This document shows, piece after piece, positions 19,918 to 31,952 of a DNA stretch of 64,000 bases. A program made the translations under genes and the position numbers. How positions within the stretch are numbered: the stretch's first letter is position 1; the number at the start of each line of letters is the position of its first letter. The DNA comes from Rusavskia elegans (taxonomy: Eukaryota > Ascomycota > Lecanoromycetes > Teloschistales > Teloschistaceae): assembly GCA_011316305.1 (NCBI GenBank), contig SAUG01000012.1, positions 124,001 through 188,000 of the forward strand. Direction: 5' to 3'. The notes beneath the pieces were generated by a model. It saw nothing but the letters and a program-made list of their open reading frames with translations. It was not told the origin of the DNA and searched no databases.

Positions 19918-22900
19918 CTATCCAGTAGGACTACTCCTTAACCTCCTCCCCGCGCCCAGATTCTCCCTCCCCTCAACCCTCACAACAGTCTTTCCCTGAC
20001 CGAACTTCGTTGGCAACTTGCTGTTACCCTCCATCGTCGCCTGGCGCTTCAGGGGCGGTGGGCCCATACTCGTGTTATTGAAGGGTGCGTCTACTGTTGG
20101 TTTGCTATTGCTGCTATTGGCCAGTACGGGATCGCTGTGCCGGGTGTTGTTTGTGACGTTCATGTCGAGTTCACGAAGGCCGGTGATGGTGGTGGGTTTC
20201 GAGGGTGTAGATGTTGCTGCTACGGGAGGGTCTGTGGATGTATTATCTGGATCGGTGTAGACGATTGATTTGCTTGGGGAGGGTGGAGGGATGAGAGATG
20301 TCGTGGAATTGTTATGGCTGGCGGGGAATATCTTGGTCAGGAGTTTGTCGTGGGGTTCTGTTCGTGGTAGAGTATTTGAGAAACGGTATTGGGTCTTCTG
20401 CGGAGTTTCGCCTGTCGGAACGTACTCTTTGAGAGGAGCGTTGGTGATTGTAGAGCGTAGGCTGGATAAGGGTTGTTGGACTGTCTCGGCAAGAGGAGGT
20501 AGCGCATCTTGGAGCGCTCTGCTTCGTTCGGATATGTCGTTGCCGATGTCTCGGACGCGGTCATACGAGGAGGTGAAGTGGTCCCCGATGCTAGAGTAAG
20601 ACTCGTTGACGGTTGAGGCGAGGCTCTGAAGTGAAGATACATGAGTCGAATGATGGAGTTCGTTCTGTGAGCGTGCTCGCGTGACGAAGTCATCTAGTGC
20701 TTGCATTTGCGTGGCCATGTCTTTCATTTGAGCGTCCACTATGCGGATGGTCTCTTCCTGAACCGACTTAGTGGTTGTCTGGATCGCCGTGTTTCGTTCG
20801 TTGACAGCCTAAGCAAAGAAATGTCAGTGAACAGCATCGTTGGTGATTCTGACATCGAACGGCTTACAGTCCAGTCCTTCTTCATTCGTGATTTTAGGGT
20901 TTCTCTAGACTTGACGACTTCTTCCACAAGCAGATTCTCCTTCTCTGACCACACACCCATCGAATTGCTGTACTTCTTCTCTGCGTTCTCCAAATCTGAC
21001 CGCGAGGACATCATCTCTGCTTTTATACCATTGACCTTTGATTGCCACCTTGCATCTTGGGCTTCACCAGATTTGGTCACCAACAGGGAAATCTGCGAAA
21101 GCAAATTTTGTCGGTCCTCTGCTGCCTGTGCTCGTTCCTCTTTCAGGACTGATTCAAGGCGGGAGGACATGTCGGCTTCGGCTTGTACAGCAGATAGAGT
21201 GGCCGTCGAGATCTGCAATCGCAGCTCATCGGCTTCGGCTTTCTGGGTGTTGACGTGCTTCACTAGCTCCTCGAAGATTGCCTTGAAGTCTCGCCCAAGC
21301 GAGCTGTACGACGTGTGTAACTATTAGATTAATCAGTCAATCAAGAACCTATCACAAGTCACCGATACACAAATACCTGGTTCTGAAAGCTGTCAAGTTC
21401 ATTGATCACCTCCGCCGAAATGCGCCCTGCAGCTGCAGATAACCCATTGAGGCCTTCGCCGACCTTTCGCTTGACATCTTCTCGTAGCACCTTGATCTCC
21501 TCGAGCACATCATGCATGTTCTCCTTAGCGCTACTGGTTTGCTGGAGGACTTCATGCTCTGACTTCTCGAAGGATAAGACCTTGTCTTGCAGGAACTCCC
21601 GTGTACTCTGCAGAGTCTGCAGCTCTTCGCTGACAAAGCTCTGGGTTCGATCTGAAAGCAAGGAGACAAGCTGTGTTTGCTGCGTCCTGAAATCTTCCAC
21701 CTTTGACTCAACAAGCTTTGTCACATCCGAAACCTTTCCTTGAGAGGAATGCCAGTCGTGTAGATTCTGGGCCTCGAGATCGTTCTTCCGCCGGATTTTG
21801 CTGTGCAGGCCACCGACATCATTGACAGTCCTCTCAAGGGTCGAGATAAGCTCTCCTCCTACATTATTGAGCTGCTCCTCAGTTGACTGGTGAGCCTTCC
21901 GCAGGACGGTCTCCTCGGCCAGGTTCTGTCTAGTATCCGCTAAAACAAGTTCCGTCTTCTCAAGTACGCCTTTTGTGTCATCAAGAACTTGCCTTGCCAC
22001 TTCAGAGTCCTTCTTCAGCGTGGTAAAGTTGTTCGTCAATGTGAACAGTTCTTGAACTTTGTTACGAAGATTAACCTCCATGGTCTCGATCTTATCTTTC
22101 TGTTCTTCGCTAAGTATCCTCCGCGACTCACTTTCTTGAGTGATCTCATCGTACCCTTCAGCCGTAAGATAGACTCCGTTCCTATGTCTGGTAGCCATCA
22201 GTTCGCCTTTCAATTTCTCAATCTCGGCTGTGAACTCGCGCAGTAAGGTCTTCTTGGAAAGGGTTTGATTGACCTGGGGCTTGTTACGGATGTTCTTTGC
22301 CCGGAAAGCGTAATCCAGGGTCGAAATAGTTTCTTCAAGGTTGCTTTTGGCTGGGGATACAGTTGCAATAATGCATGTCTTCGTGCGGCCACCTAATGAA
22401 TCCTGGAGCAGGCGTGTGAGCTTCGATTCTCTGTAAGGAATGTGCGAGCCTCTTTCGACGAGAGCATTGATCACGCGGCCAAGAGTGAGTAGACTCTTGT
22501 TGATGAGCCCTGCTTCCGCAGCACGCTTATTCTCTGCTCCACTCCTCTGGATGTTTTCACTTCCTGCAAGGTCGACAAGATTCAACTTGCCTGCGCTGAT
22601 AAAATCTTCTCCGTTCTCCGCAGTCCGCTTGATATAAACGGTGATGGTGAACACGGTATGACTGCGGGAGCTTAGATCGTTGCACTTGGTTGCCGCGACC
22701 TGTCGCTTGTGACTGCCATCTTGCAAAAGTTTGATCCCAGCACCAGCAGACTTGATGTACGACTCTTCCATACCTTGGACAAGCGTTGCGCCGTGTCCCT
22801 TTTTCTGTGCATCCTCATAGATCTTGAGTTTCGTAGTATCGTCGACCGCGACCAGATCACGAAGTTCCTCGTTGTAGAGTTCGATGAAAGAACATTTGAC

Positions 22901-23611
22901 CGAGCTCTCTGCCTCGTCGGCTTCTAGTTTGGTAAATAGAGAGTGCAATACCCGAGGTATGACCCCTGCGGCATCTGAAAGGATACCCAAGGTCTCCGAC
23001 ATGTCTCCAGACATGGTGTAGGTTTTGCCCGTCCCGGTCTGGCCATAGGCGAATATGGTACAGTTGTAACCTTGCAGCATCTGTCACTCCAGGTCAATTC
23101 GCAGTCCAAGATTCTCTTCGGGTTCGGTACACACCTCGTCGAGCAGTGGTGTGACAACGTCGTCAAAAACCATGGCTTGATCCGCGGCTGGGGAAAAGAC
23201 CTTATCGAAGTGGTAGGTCTTGTTGCTCAATGCGCTCGCGCCCATTGACAGTTCCACATTCTTGCCTTGAACACCATCGGTGGAGACTACGACACCGCTG
23301 TTCTCACGCACCTCGCGCTCGTTGCGCCCTCTACATCGAACGACAACATGTATATTCGTCTCTTCCTCCCCATCAAACTCTCTTTCTTTGCGCTTGCCAT
23401 TGCCATTGGTCCGAGGGCGTGTAGGAGAGCGCGATACGTTGGTGGCAAGTGATGCGACACTTTCAGCTGGTGAGATGGTTCCAGACTGGGTTCGAGCATT
23501 GAGTACAGGAGCACTCGACTGAGTGCGAGCTACTGATGGTCTTGCATTCGGTGGGCGCATTGAATGTTTCTTCAGGGGAACACTGGTCCCAGTACGAGGT
23601 AAGCCTGCCAT
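19918..23611 (-). CDS. bimC: Kinesin-5 motor, BimC/Cut7/Eg5 type
   Basis: A plus-end-directed tetrameric mitotic kinesin that cross-links and slides spindle microtubules. Four exons (23135-23611, 21377-23080, 20868-21320, 19918-20808), joined in phase 0 by introns of 54-59 bp, give about 1174 residues. The frame is open to 23,650 but only from a TTG; the ATG at 23,611 gives MAGLPRTGTS, similar to the known BimC start. The motor domain spans about residues 75-430, with P-loop GQTGTGKT at 172-179, switch I NDLSSRSH and switch II DLAGSE. A long coiled-coil stalk follows. The tail carries the BimC box near residues 1005-1025 (PTGETPQKTQYRF), including the Thr-Pro site phosphorylated by Cdk1. The C-terminus is basic, possibly a localisation signal. 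All parts look intact. Confidence 0.95.
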
Positions 23612-23965
23612 GAAGACCGATGACTGATTCCTTCTGGCGGCGGCTGTCAAGCGATTGTCTTTAAGCTCATAGGCATAGAGTATGGTATGCTAGAATGAAA
23701 TGTTGTGGAGTGGAGTGTAAATAGACATACTACCGTAAACAGATACTAGCGCAATGCAGCCTTGGCAGGAAATTATGCATTGCACTAAGAAAGACCCACT
23801 TGATCTGCCTGCATCTGCCCCTCTCCAGTCTCCTCCTGCCATCACGCCCTGACCCTCCACTCCACCAGAAGCCACATGCCAACTCCAGCGGGCTCCCGTC
23901 GAGCTACGGCTTGCCCACCTCAGCAAACATGAGTCTCCGACTCCCTTTCATTCCTCCATGACACC
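23612..23965. promoter_or_regulatory. Divergent upstream region, BimC / PHAF1-like
   Basis: A 354-bp stretch between divergent start codons, presumably with both promoters. No specific element is assigned. Confidence 0.45.
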
Positions 23966-25578
23966 ATGTCCAGGTTTCCTTCGTTGCAGATTCACCCCGG
24001 TAGAAGTCTAGGTTTTCTGAGTAAGTCCAGCCCACACTCGTTCCTCAGCGATGATCGTGGACTGAACATAACGCAGTACTCGGGGCTTCCTTGCACGATG
24101 TCTTAAGCAGGCTCAAGGCCCAACCGCATCTCTATCCCACCATCGATGTCTCTTATTCTCCAACCCAACCTCTGGTTGCCCCCGTCATCTTAAACCTTCC
24201 CGCCAACGGCTTTCGGTTGCGCTTTGACGGTCCAGATCAACGGTTGCGCCTGATCGAAATCCTAGATTTTGGAAAGACGCAGCTGAGTTACAAGAACATC
24301 GATCTGGTAAAGCTGCCGGAAGAGATCACAACGACTGCAGCTGGACCAAGCCAGCATGGTCCCATCTTCCGCCATGTTTACAACAGGCTCATGGGCCCAA
24401 CCTTCCCAGGCGAATATCTGGCCCCTGACGATACCACAGGTCATCAGACTGGCCTCTATGTCTTGTCCTATCCTGGCATAGCTTTCACCTTTCCACTGCA
24501 GCATTCCGCCTGGTCACCCGATGCCGACTTCGTGTCCCTGCTTTCGTCAACTGCTGCCGCACCTGCTAAGTCCCTGGCCATCTTCAACGGCGCCTCTTGG
24601 CACGAAGCTCGGAAAGACCTTTTCACTCGCCCATGTCCCCACCCAAGATCGCTGGCACTTTCCATGAAAGGCAAGGAATACCAACCGGATGAAATCGAAC
24701 TAGCCATCATATTCGGAGGCGGTGTGGTAGAGCTGAGTCGTCCGTCATCTTCACCGTTCCGGATCGTATTGGGCGAGACAACACCACAAGATCTCGTCGC
24801 CGAACTCGGCCCACCGGATGCAATCTACCGCAAGAACGATCACCGGCTGTCCATCCACAAACCTCGTCGTAGAGAACCGCGAGCGTCCCACGGATCTTAC
24901 GGCGCTTCTCCAGCCAAAAGCGAAGGTTTCCTTGATACGGATCACTCATCAGCTCATACGACCACGGACGACTCGGACGCAGAAGAGGACACCGACCAAC
25001 GGGACGATGATCCGAGCCAATCGACCGCCAAATGCTTCTACAATTATTTTCATCACGGCTTCGATGTCTTTATCTCCTATCCTTCGGGTCCATCTCCGCA
25101 GTTTCCTAATTCCAATGCTCTTGCACACCCACCAACCACCACCCGAGCCATGGACCGCTTAGTCGCGACCAAAGTCATTCTACATGGTAATGTTCCAGGA
25201 TCATATCCTTTCAACCGACACCGGCGCAGTCAGTGGATGATAGATCCCGATGCAGCCGGCACCTCCAATATCCTGGATTCCGAGACATCATTCACCACCC
25301 TTTCGAACGAGCTGCGCAATATATGGAAGGGAAGTTATGGTAGCAATCATGCGGAGAAAGCGACGCAGAATGCCATCGTGCTCGACCGGGACTGGGGGGA
25401 CAGCCCAGGCAGCAGCTACGAGGTCCTCGAGGGCTGGGAAGACGGTGAACAAACACAGAAGAGAGGCTCATCGACACAAGAAGGGTCGGGTTCTGGGACT
25501 ACACAGATATTTGGATTTCCGGGGATGCTATTTGAAGTTCTGAAGAATGACGTTGTGAGCTGTTTGACGATATATTGA
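23966..25578 (+). CDS. PHAF1 / UPF0183 (C16orf70) family protein
   Basis: Homologue of PHAF1 (C16orf70, UPF0183), which in animals works with BCAS3 on autophagic membranes and phagophore assembly. Exon 1 (23966-24020) encodes MSRFPSLQIHPGRSLGFL, and a 56-bp intron (GTAAGT..CGCAG) joins it to exon 2 (24077-25578), giving 518 residues. The family start ILGASLHDVLSRLKAQP is formed across the junction. Further family-like segments are FDGPDQRLRLIEILDF, the TYPG-like YPGIAFTFPL, and CFYNYFHHGFDVFISYPS. An acidic and Ser-rich insert lies near residues 285-330. The last 80 residues are low in conservation. Without exon 1 the frame would start at an internal residue, so automatic calls may be short. 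Confidence 0.88.
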
Positions 25579-26037
25579 GGAAGAGTTGCTCCCCATTCAC
25601 GGTGATGCGTGGTTGATATATTCTGCTTTTGTGTAGGTTATGCGATATGAAGATACCCAGGAACGCATAGCTTTTAGGATTCAACTACGTTACAGGGTCG
25701 TCTCTCCGTCTGTCGGAGGCAACTGTCGTGCTTTGTGTCTTGCTGCAGCCTGAACGAGCGATCGTGATCTCATGGTAGAACACGTACGTATGGAGGGTTC
25801 CGTCTGTTAAAGACTCGGTTAAGGGTGAAGATGCTCATCGAATTACTCTAGATCAATCTGAATGTTTTTAGCGGAGTACCATAACCTTCAATCGGGTGAG
25901 CGAGTGGGCTGAGTAAGCGAGCTTGCGAGCTTACGAATACGCCGTAGCCAATCGTTCAGAGCTTGTTTGGCCTCTGCTATAACATATCGTTAGTCGTAAA
26001 TTGAGCCTCCCAAAAATGTCGAGGCTAACAGAGGTCA
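25579..26037. other. Intergenic, upstream of the mitochondrial Ile-tRNA synthetase
   Basis: Non-coding region between two plus-strand genes; no repeat or RNA gene is evident. A short alternation of GAGCGAGTGG / GAGCGAGCTT-like words near 25,900-25,935 is noted without interpretation. Confidence 0.4.
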
Positions 26038-29028
26038 ATGTCAGTTCGCAGGCTGCTCCCAACGACGTGGCAATCGACTCTGCACCTCCCTAGATCAAGT
26101 CTGCCCCCAAAACAAGCCTCTAGTCTTAAACAACGAGAGTATCTACAGCAATGCACAGGAAATCTTTATGGGTCGCAGCAACAGACCCGCAAAGAGAAGC
26201 CCGAATTTGTACTTCACGATGGCCCACCATTCGCCAACGGTCCCTTGCACATCGGCCATGCACTGAATAAAATACTCAAGGACATCACCTGTCGCTTCCA
26301 ATTGGCTTTGGGCAAGAGAATCAAATTCGTTCCCGGCTGGGATTGCCATGGTCTACCTATTGAGATCAAGGCTGTTGAACAAGCACAGGAGCGTACGACG
26401 AGTCGCCATGTCTCAGCAGATCCTATCCAGATACGCGAAGCGGCCGAGTCGCTTGCCACGGATGCCATTGCGGAGCAAAAGGCATCCTTCCGGCAATGGG
26501 GCATCATGGCAGACTGGAAAAATCCCTGGAAGACCATGGACGCAGACTTCGAGACACGCCAACTGGAAGTGTTCAGCACCATGGTAAAGAAAGGGCTTAT
26601 CAATCGGAGGTTCAAGCCCGTTCACTGGTCGCCATCCTCGCGCACTGCTCTGGCCGAGGCAGAAGTGGAATATCGAGAGGATCACAAGTCGACTGCAGCA
26701 TACATCAAATACCCAATGGAGTTCCGAATCGATGATCAAGTCTCGACCATTGGGCTCCTGATCTGGACTACCACGCCATGGACCTTACTCGCGAACAAAG
26801 CCATTGCTGTGAACACCAACTTGGAGTACTGGCATATCAAATCACGGAAGCACGGACACGTCGTTATCGCCAAAGGAGCTCTTCCTGGAGCAAAAGAATA
26901 TTTGGGGGAAGGTTACGAGGTCATCCAGATGATACACGGCAGATATCTCGCAAAAAGAGAGTATTTCGATCCCGTCGAATTGAAACACATTTGTAAGAAG
27001 GCGAAGCCACGGCCCATCCTACACGCTGATTTTGTATCTCCAAGCACCGGGACTGGCTTAGTCCATATAGCTCCTGGCCACGGAATGGATGATTACGACC
27101 TGTGCCTCAAACACGGCATTGCTGCCTTCACCCCTGTTGATGATGCTGGACGTTTCTCCAACCTGGTTTTGCCACGACTCGACGCTTTGAATGGGAAACC
27201 CGTCCTTGGCCAAGGTACTGAGGCCGTGCTGGAACTATTCGATTCAGTGGGCGCCTTGGTCGAGCGACACGTGTTCGTTCATAAATACCCCTACGATTGG
27301 CGAACAAAGCAACCGCTCATCATCCGAGCAACGGAACAGTGGTTCGCTGACGTTGGCCAGATCCAGGCTGAGGCATTAGAGTCTCTCAACGCTGTCAAGT
27401 TCATCCCCGAGACTGGAAAAGATCGCTTGATGAGCTTTGTAACCAATCGCAAGGAATGGTGTATCTCACGGCAGCGTGCCTGGGGCGTACCTATCCCTGC
27501 TCTATACCATACACTTAGTGGCAAAGCTATCTTGACTGCCGAAAGTGTGGACCACATCATTGCACAGATCAAAAGTCGTGGAATCGCTGCCTGGTGGTCC
27601 GACGAAGATACCGACCCAGAATGGGTTGCGCCTTCTATCCGTGTTCAGTATCCCAACTCCGTATATCGTCGTGGCAAGGACACGATGGATGTCTGGTTTG
27701 ATAGTGGTACCAGCTGGACACAGATGACCAAGGATGGCAACAGTGCTCCTGCAGATGTTTATCTTGAAGGGACAGATCAACATAGAGGCTGGTTCCAGTC
27801 AAGCCTACTCACCTACATCGCTCAGCATGATCACCAGACTCAAGCGCCGTTCAAAAAATTGATCACGCATGGTTTCGTCTTGGACTCGGCAGGTCGGAAG
27901 ATGAGCAAATCAATCGGCAATGTCATCTCCCCTGATGAGATCATTGGTGGCACGTTGCTACCGGTAGGCAAGGACAAGAAACATGAGGCCATGGGTGTTG
28001 ATGCCCTTCGGCTCTGGGTTGCAATGTCCGACTATACGTCCGATGTGCGGGTCAGTCTTGCTGTACTCCAGAACGTTCATATACAGCTGAAGAAGTACCG
28101 CAACACATTCAAGTTCTCCCTTGGTGTTCTGCGGGACTTCGAAGGGCCCATGATGACGCAGCCAGAGACATTGCAGAGCGCCCATCGCATGGCATTGCTC
28201 CAGCTTGGACATACATTTCGCCTCGTTCACACCTACTACAGCGAAGGCAGCTACAGCAAAGCGCTAAGCGAGATCAACAGGTATGTTGTCAAGGATCTCT
28301 CTGGCTTTTATATTGAAAGCGTGAGAGACGTCCTCTACCTCGACCAAGGAGAGGTTAGACGGCAGGCGCAATCCACCATGCTCATCATCCACCAGTGCCT
28401 TCAGACAATGCTGGGGCCAATCACGCCCTTGTTGATTGAAGAAGTTTGGGACCACAGTCCGGCGTACGTGCAGGTTCACTATCCTCACCCGCTGCAGGTC
28501 GTCTGGGCGGACCATCAGAAAGGGCTGGATCTATTCCATGACTCTCGACTTGCAGTGGACATGCCAACCTTAAGCAAAGCTCTCGCGGCGGTGAACGCTG
28601 CACAGGAAAGTGCAAGGAGTAAAGACTTGATGGGATCTGGAGTAAGCTGTTGCGTCCTACTTCAAGTGCAAGCCTGTGATGGCGAGGGCTCCGATGTACT
28701 GAGCTGTTTTGACCGCTATCGTTCGGAACTGGCCATGATGTTCGCCGTGTCGGCTGTAGAGCTGGTTGAGAAAGGGGTCTCGCCGGCGCATCGCTGGGCT
28801 GGCGAACGGATGGCGTCGGAGGAGTTTGATGTCAAGGGAGTAAAGGTGATTGCACATGTTCACAAGCCGTCCAAAGCCAAGTGCATTCGTTGCTGGAGGT
28901 TCCTTGCACCACTCGATGTGCCCAAAGACGCGGCACTCTGTGATCGGTGCGATACTGTCATCAAGCAACTGACATTGAAAAGCCCGGAGCTTTTCGAGTC
29001 AGTACCACAAGCTGCCGCAGCCGGCTAG
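26038..29028 (+). CDS. ISM1: Isoleucyl-tRNA synthetase, mitochondrial
   Basis: Charges mitochondrial tRNA(Ile) with isoleucine; the bacterial-type class I enzyme, like yeast Ism1. A single exon of 996 residues. The first 35 residues are basic and Ser/Leu-rich, fitting a mitochondrial presequence. The HIGH motif is at 71-74, after the conserved VLHDGPPFANG. The editing domain region includes GLLIWTTTPWTL and a TGLVHIAPGHGMDDY segment. The catalytic VWFDSGTSW and KMSKS (621-625) follow, then the anticodon-binding helices. The C-terminal zinc knuckle has Cys 949, 952, 968 and 971. All catalytic motifs are intact. A cytosolic enzyme would be eukaryotic-type and longer, so the mitochondrial call is firm. 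Confidence 0.96.
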   Translation: MSVRRLLPTTWQSTLHLPRSSLPPKQASSLKQREYLQQCTGNLYGSQQQTRKEKPEFVLHDGPPFANGPLHIGHALNKILKDITCRFQLALGKRIKFVPGWDCHGLPIEIKAVEQAQERTTSRHVSADPIQIREAAESLATDAIAEQKASFRQWGIMADWKNPWKTMDADFETRQLEVFSTMVKKGLINRRFKPVHWSPSSRTALAEAEVEYREDHKSTAAYIKYPMEFRIDDQVSTIGLLIWTTTPWTLLANKAIAVNTNLEYWHIKSRKHGHVVIAKGALPGAKEYLGEGYEVIQMIHGRYLAKREYFDPVELKHICKKAKPRPILHADFVSPSTGTGLVHIAPGHGMDDYDLCLKHGIAAFTPVDDAGRFSNLVLPRLDALNGKPVLGQGTEAVLELFDSVGALVERHVFVHKYPYDWRTKQPLIIRATEQWFADVGQIQAEALESLNAVKFIPETGKDRLMSFVTNRKEWCISRQRAWGVPIPALYHTLSGKAILTAESVDHIIAQIKSRGIAAWWSDEDTDPEWVAPSIRVQYPNSVYRRGKDTMDVWFDSGTSWTQMTKDGNSAPADVYLEGTDQHRGWFQSSLLTYIAQHDHQTQAPFKKLITHGFVLDSAGRKMSKSIGNVISPDEIIGGTLLPVGKDKKHEAMGVDALRLWVAMSDYTSDVRVSLAVLQNVHIQLKKYRNTFKFSLGVLRDFEGPMMTQPETLQSAHRMALLQLGHTFRLVHTYYSEGSYSKALSEINRYVVKDLSGFYIESVRDVLYLDQGEVRRQAQSTMLIIHQCLQTMLGPITPLLIEEVWDHSPAYVQVHYPHPLQVVWADHQKGLDLFHDSRLAVDMPTLSKALAAVNAAQESARSKDLMGSGVSCCVLLQVQACDGEGSDVLSCFDRYRSELAMMFAVSAVELVEKGVSPAHRWAGERMASEEFDVKGVKVIAHVHKPSKAKCIRCWRFLAPLDVPKDAALCDRCDTVIKQLTLKSPELFESVPQAAAAG

Positions 29029-29272
29029 GAGGGCCAGGAAGGTCGTCGTGTTGTGAGACACCGTTACCTCGACATCAGGCTCGTAAGCAATCGAGGTGTC
29101 GATGTATGTACATATCTCTACTTCTCCAATTGCCATGTTGACCACCAATGAATAAATCCAACCAGACTACCACTCATCTGGTGATCGGCGCCTTTGTTTT
29201 CCCTTCCTCAAGCGCTCTGCCCTCAGCGTTTTCTGACACAAGTCTTAATGTTTGTTATATGCAGGACTCGCA

Positions 29273-31007
29273 ATGCCTTCCTTGAGAGATTCTTCCGGAT
29301 CCGTTGATGAGGGAGGTGCGGACGGTAGCAATGGTCGGGTCGAAAACACATATCCCACCAACACAACCAACTCATTCACCCAGAATGATCTCCACACCGC
29401 CGAGACTGGAGTTGACCCTCCTGATAATGCGGCACGCCCCGATCCAATTATCCGCCGTCGTGCTTCCGAAGTCCACTCCAACTGCTCTGGGCTGGCTAGC
29501 CGGACAGCTACTGCCCTCGGGCCTGTCATTCCCGCTATGATTCAACCTCTCAACGGTATAGATCGCCAGGTGAAAGAGCATGACACTGATCTCTATGATC
29601 TGGATAATCGTTTCAAGGACTTTAGTGCCGACGTCGACGAGATTACCGACTATCATGGGTTGAGGACGCCCCGTCATCATACTCGAACCAACCGACCAGG
29701 CAGCTCTCACAGCCTGTCTGCCATGTCTCGTAGCGCAAATACGGATGAGAACAGCCTGCCGGATGGCATCGCCGCGCAGATAGCATACCTCGACAAAAGG
29801 ATCGATAGTCTCGAGGCAAACTTCCGACCAAACAGTCGCTTCCTCACCCACATCGACGGTCTCATCACCCACATCAATCGTGTCACTACCTACCTGAACA
29901 TCGTTTCAGCAAATACCGACCGCCGCTTCGCAACCCTGACCAATGCACATACCCAGCATTTCGGACAGGTCGTGGCACGCCAGACCGAGCTCGAGCAACG
30001 CTTCGACAGACGCATTGAACATCAAACAACCCGCTTCATAGACCAGCTCGACAATCGAGCAGCAGATCTCCGCACAAGGATCGACGCAACCAACGACGTC
30101 CTCGACCAGCTTACCACCACGTTCAACCGCCTACACGTCGACGATCTCAGTACTCAAGTCCAGAGCAACTCCGATACTCTGCAGGAACTCTCCAACCGTC
30201 TCACCCACATATCTGAGAGCGTACATCAGGAGCTTGAGACCATACGCGCCAACACCTACGCTGCCGCTGCCACAATATCCGCTCAAACATCTCCTCAAGC
30301 CCCCTTCAAAACACCACTTAAGGACCCCAAACCTTCACCTGTGGTTGATGACGAGGACGAGATAGGTTTCACAATCAAAGGAGCAGCCACCCGGCAAGCT
30401 AAAACAACTCCCTCCATCCTCGATTCCCCCGTACTCGCCGAACCCTTTTTCTCCATAGCCACACCATCCACCCAGCCCGCCATCACAACTCAATCCAAAC
30501 CCCACCGTCCTCCACGCAATCCGCCCTCCACCGCCAAAGGCCTCGACCAAGATACCCGCGCCCTCGTAATGCGCAATAACATCGGCTTATCCAAAATCAT
30601 GACCTCCGATGACTCCTACTGGGCTCCCCGCAACATCGCCCGTCGTGCCACCGAATATCAGGCTGCAGCCGCAGCTGTCCAGTCCTCTCTTACGGACGAG
30701 CAGCGCACGCGTTTATTCCGGGAGCGGTTAGCGAAAGCCGGTGTTCGAATATCCGCTGCCAAGCAAGTCAAAGATGTCAAGGAGGACGATGATGCGGAGG
30801 TGTATGGGAGTTTAGATCAGTTCGAGCAGTTTCTGGAGGAGAAATTGAGGTGTGTGAGTCGGACTGGGACTGAAGGTATGTCCAGTGATGGGGCGCTTGA
30901 ACCCCCTTTGTGAAGGTGGGAGGGATCAGATATGTTTGCTGACATTTAAAGATATGCTTGAAGCGTGGGGGATTAATCCACCGGCTGATTTGGTTGGTGG
31001 TACTTGA
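29273..31007 (+). CDS. Coiled-coil protein, unknown function
   Basis: I do not recognise this protein. The frame is open from 29,252 but its first ATG is 29,273 (MPSLRDSSGSVDEGG). Exon 1 (29273-30875) and exon 2 (30952-31007) join in phase 1 across a 76-bp intron (GTATGT, TGCTGAC branch, AAAG), so the C-terminus becomes ...TEDMLEAWGINPPADLVGGT, for 552 residues. Residues about 80-330 are predicted coiled coil, with many heptad-like Leu/Ile/Val positions (SNRLTHISESVHQELETI). A Pro/Thr-rich disordered part follows, then an Ala/Arg-rich helical segment near 450-500 (RDRTRLFRERLAKAG type). It lies immediately downstream of the tRNA synthetase on the same strand, with only 244 bp between. Confidence 0.72.
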
Positions 31008-31952
31008 GCGAGGTTGGTAGGGGTAAGGGCGTTTAGAGGATTGGATGTAAAGGGTGCTGTATGAATCGGAGGTGTTCTTCATGTTTCTTATGTTTAGGTG
31101 GTGTCGGTACCGTCTATTTGATTTCAGGGCCGGCCAGGTCAGGTCAGCTGAGAGAAGGACTAAGATTCTCTTTCAACAATCATGTGATTTACAACCCGTT
31201 GTTTTGATTCTGTAGCATATTCTTTAGGTTTAAGGATGACCCGGTAGCGAGGTGTCGATGAATCTTTTGGCTGTTTGGAGATTACTAGTATCGGCAACTA
31301 GATAATCAGCCCTTAGAGTTGAAAATAGGGCCTTCTTAGCATTGGTTATATATGCGCTTCTTTGGCAGCAGCAGCAGCAGCGGCGGCAGCAGTGAGTGGC
31401 AGTGGTGGGTATATACTGCCTACCTAGTAACGCTGTAGCAATGGCTGTAGTAGGTGGAAGAGATCAGGTTGATTGGTCGATTATTCTAGGTATATATTGG
31501 CGTTGAATGAATATAGATGGTCCTGGAAATAATTTATGTATGTACGTCCAGGGACCGACCGCGATTTGCAAGCTTTAATTGATAGAGCAGCAGAGCCTGG
31601 TGGAGCCGTAGAACTCCTCTTTTCACAATTTCCTAATCTCGATATCCAAAACAACATTTACATTCCTTTCTAGCGTCTCTCAAGAAGAGTTAGATATCTT
31701 CTTTTTAATCCTTTTCGATGCTGCTGTAGATTGACGGAGTGGTAGGTATATGCTCTTTCAAATGCTCTTTCATACATACAGCTTTCAATAACTTTTAGTA
31801 ACCGAAACCGGAACCAGGATCCCCCCTTTGAACCTTCCTTTGCTATGTATGTATCCTCCCATCAATTTTTCATTGTACATCCGTTCTATCACCATCGATA
31901 TCGAACCACCATATCATCTACACATAACCCTCTCCCCCCTTTCTTCCCTGCC
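31008..31952. other. Convergent intergenic region with a CAG-type microsatellite
   Basis: No gene is supported. A GCA/GCG trinucleotide run lies at about 31,365-31,392. The remainder is ordinary non-coding sequence, including pyrimidine-rich stretches near 31,860-31,980 that border the Nbs1 stop codon. Confidence 0.45.

Noticed and set aside
20018..21327. Plus-strand open frames opposite the kinesin tail and stalk
   Set aside because: The minus-strand exons form a complete BimC protein with the BimC box.
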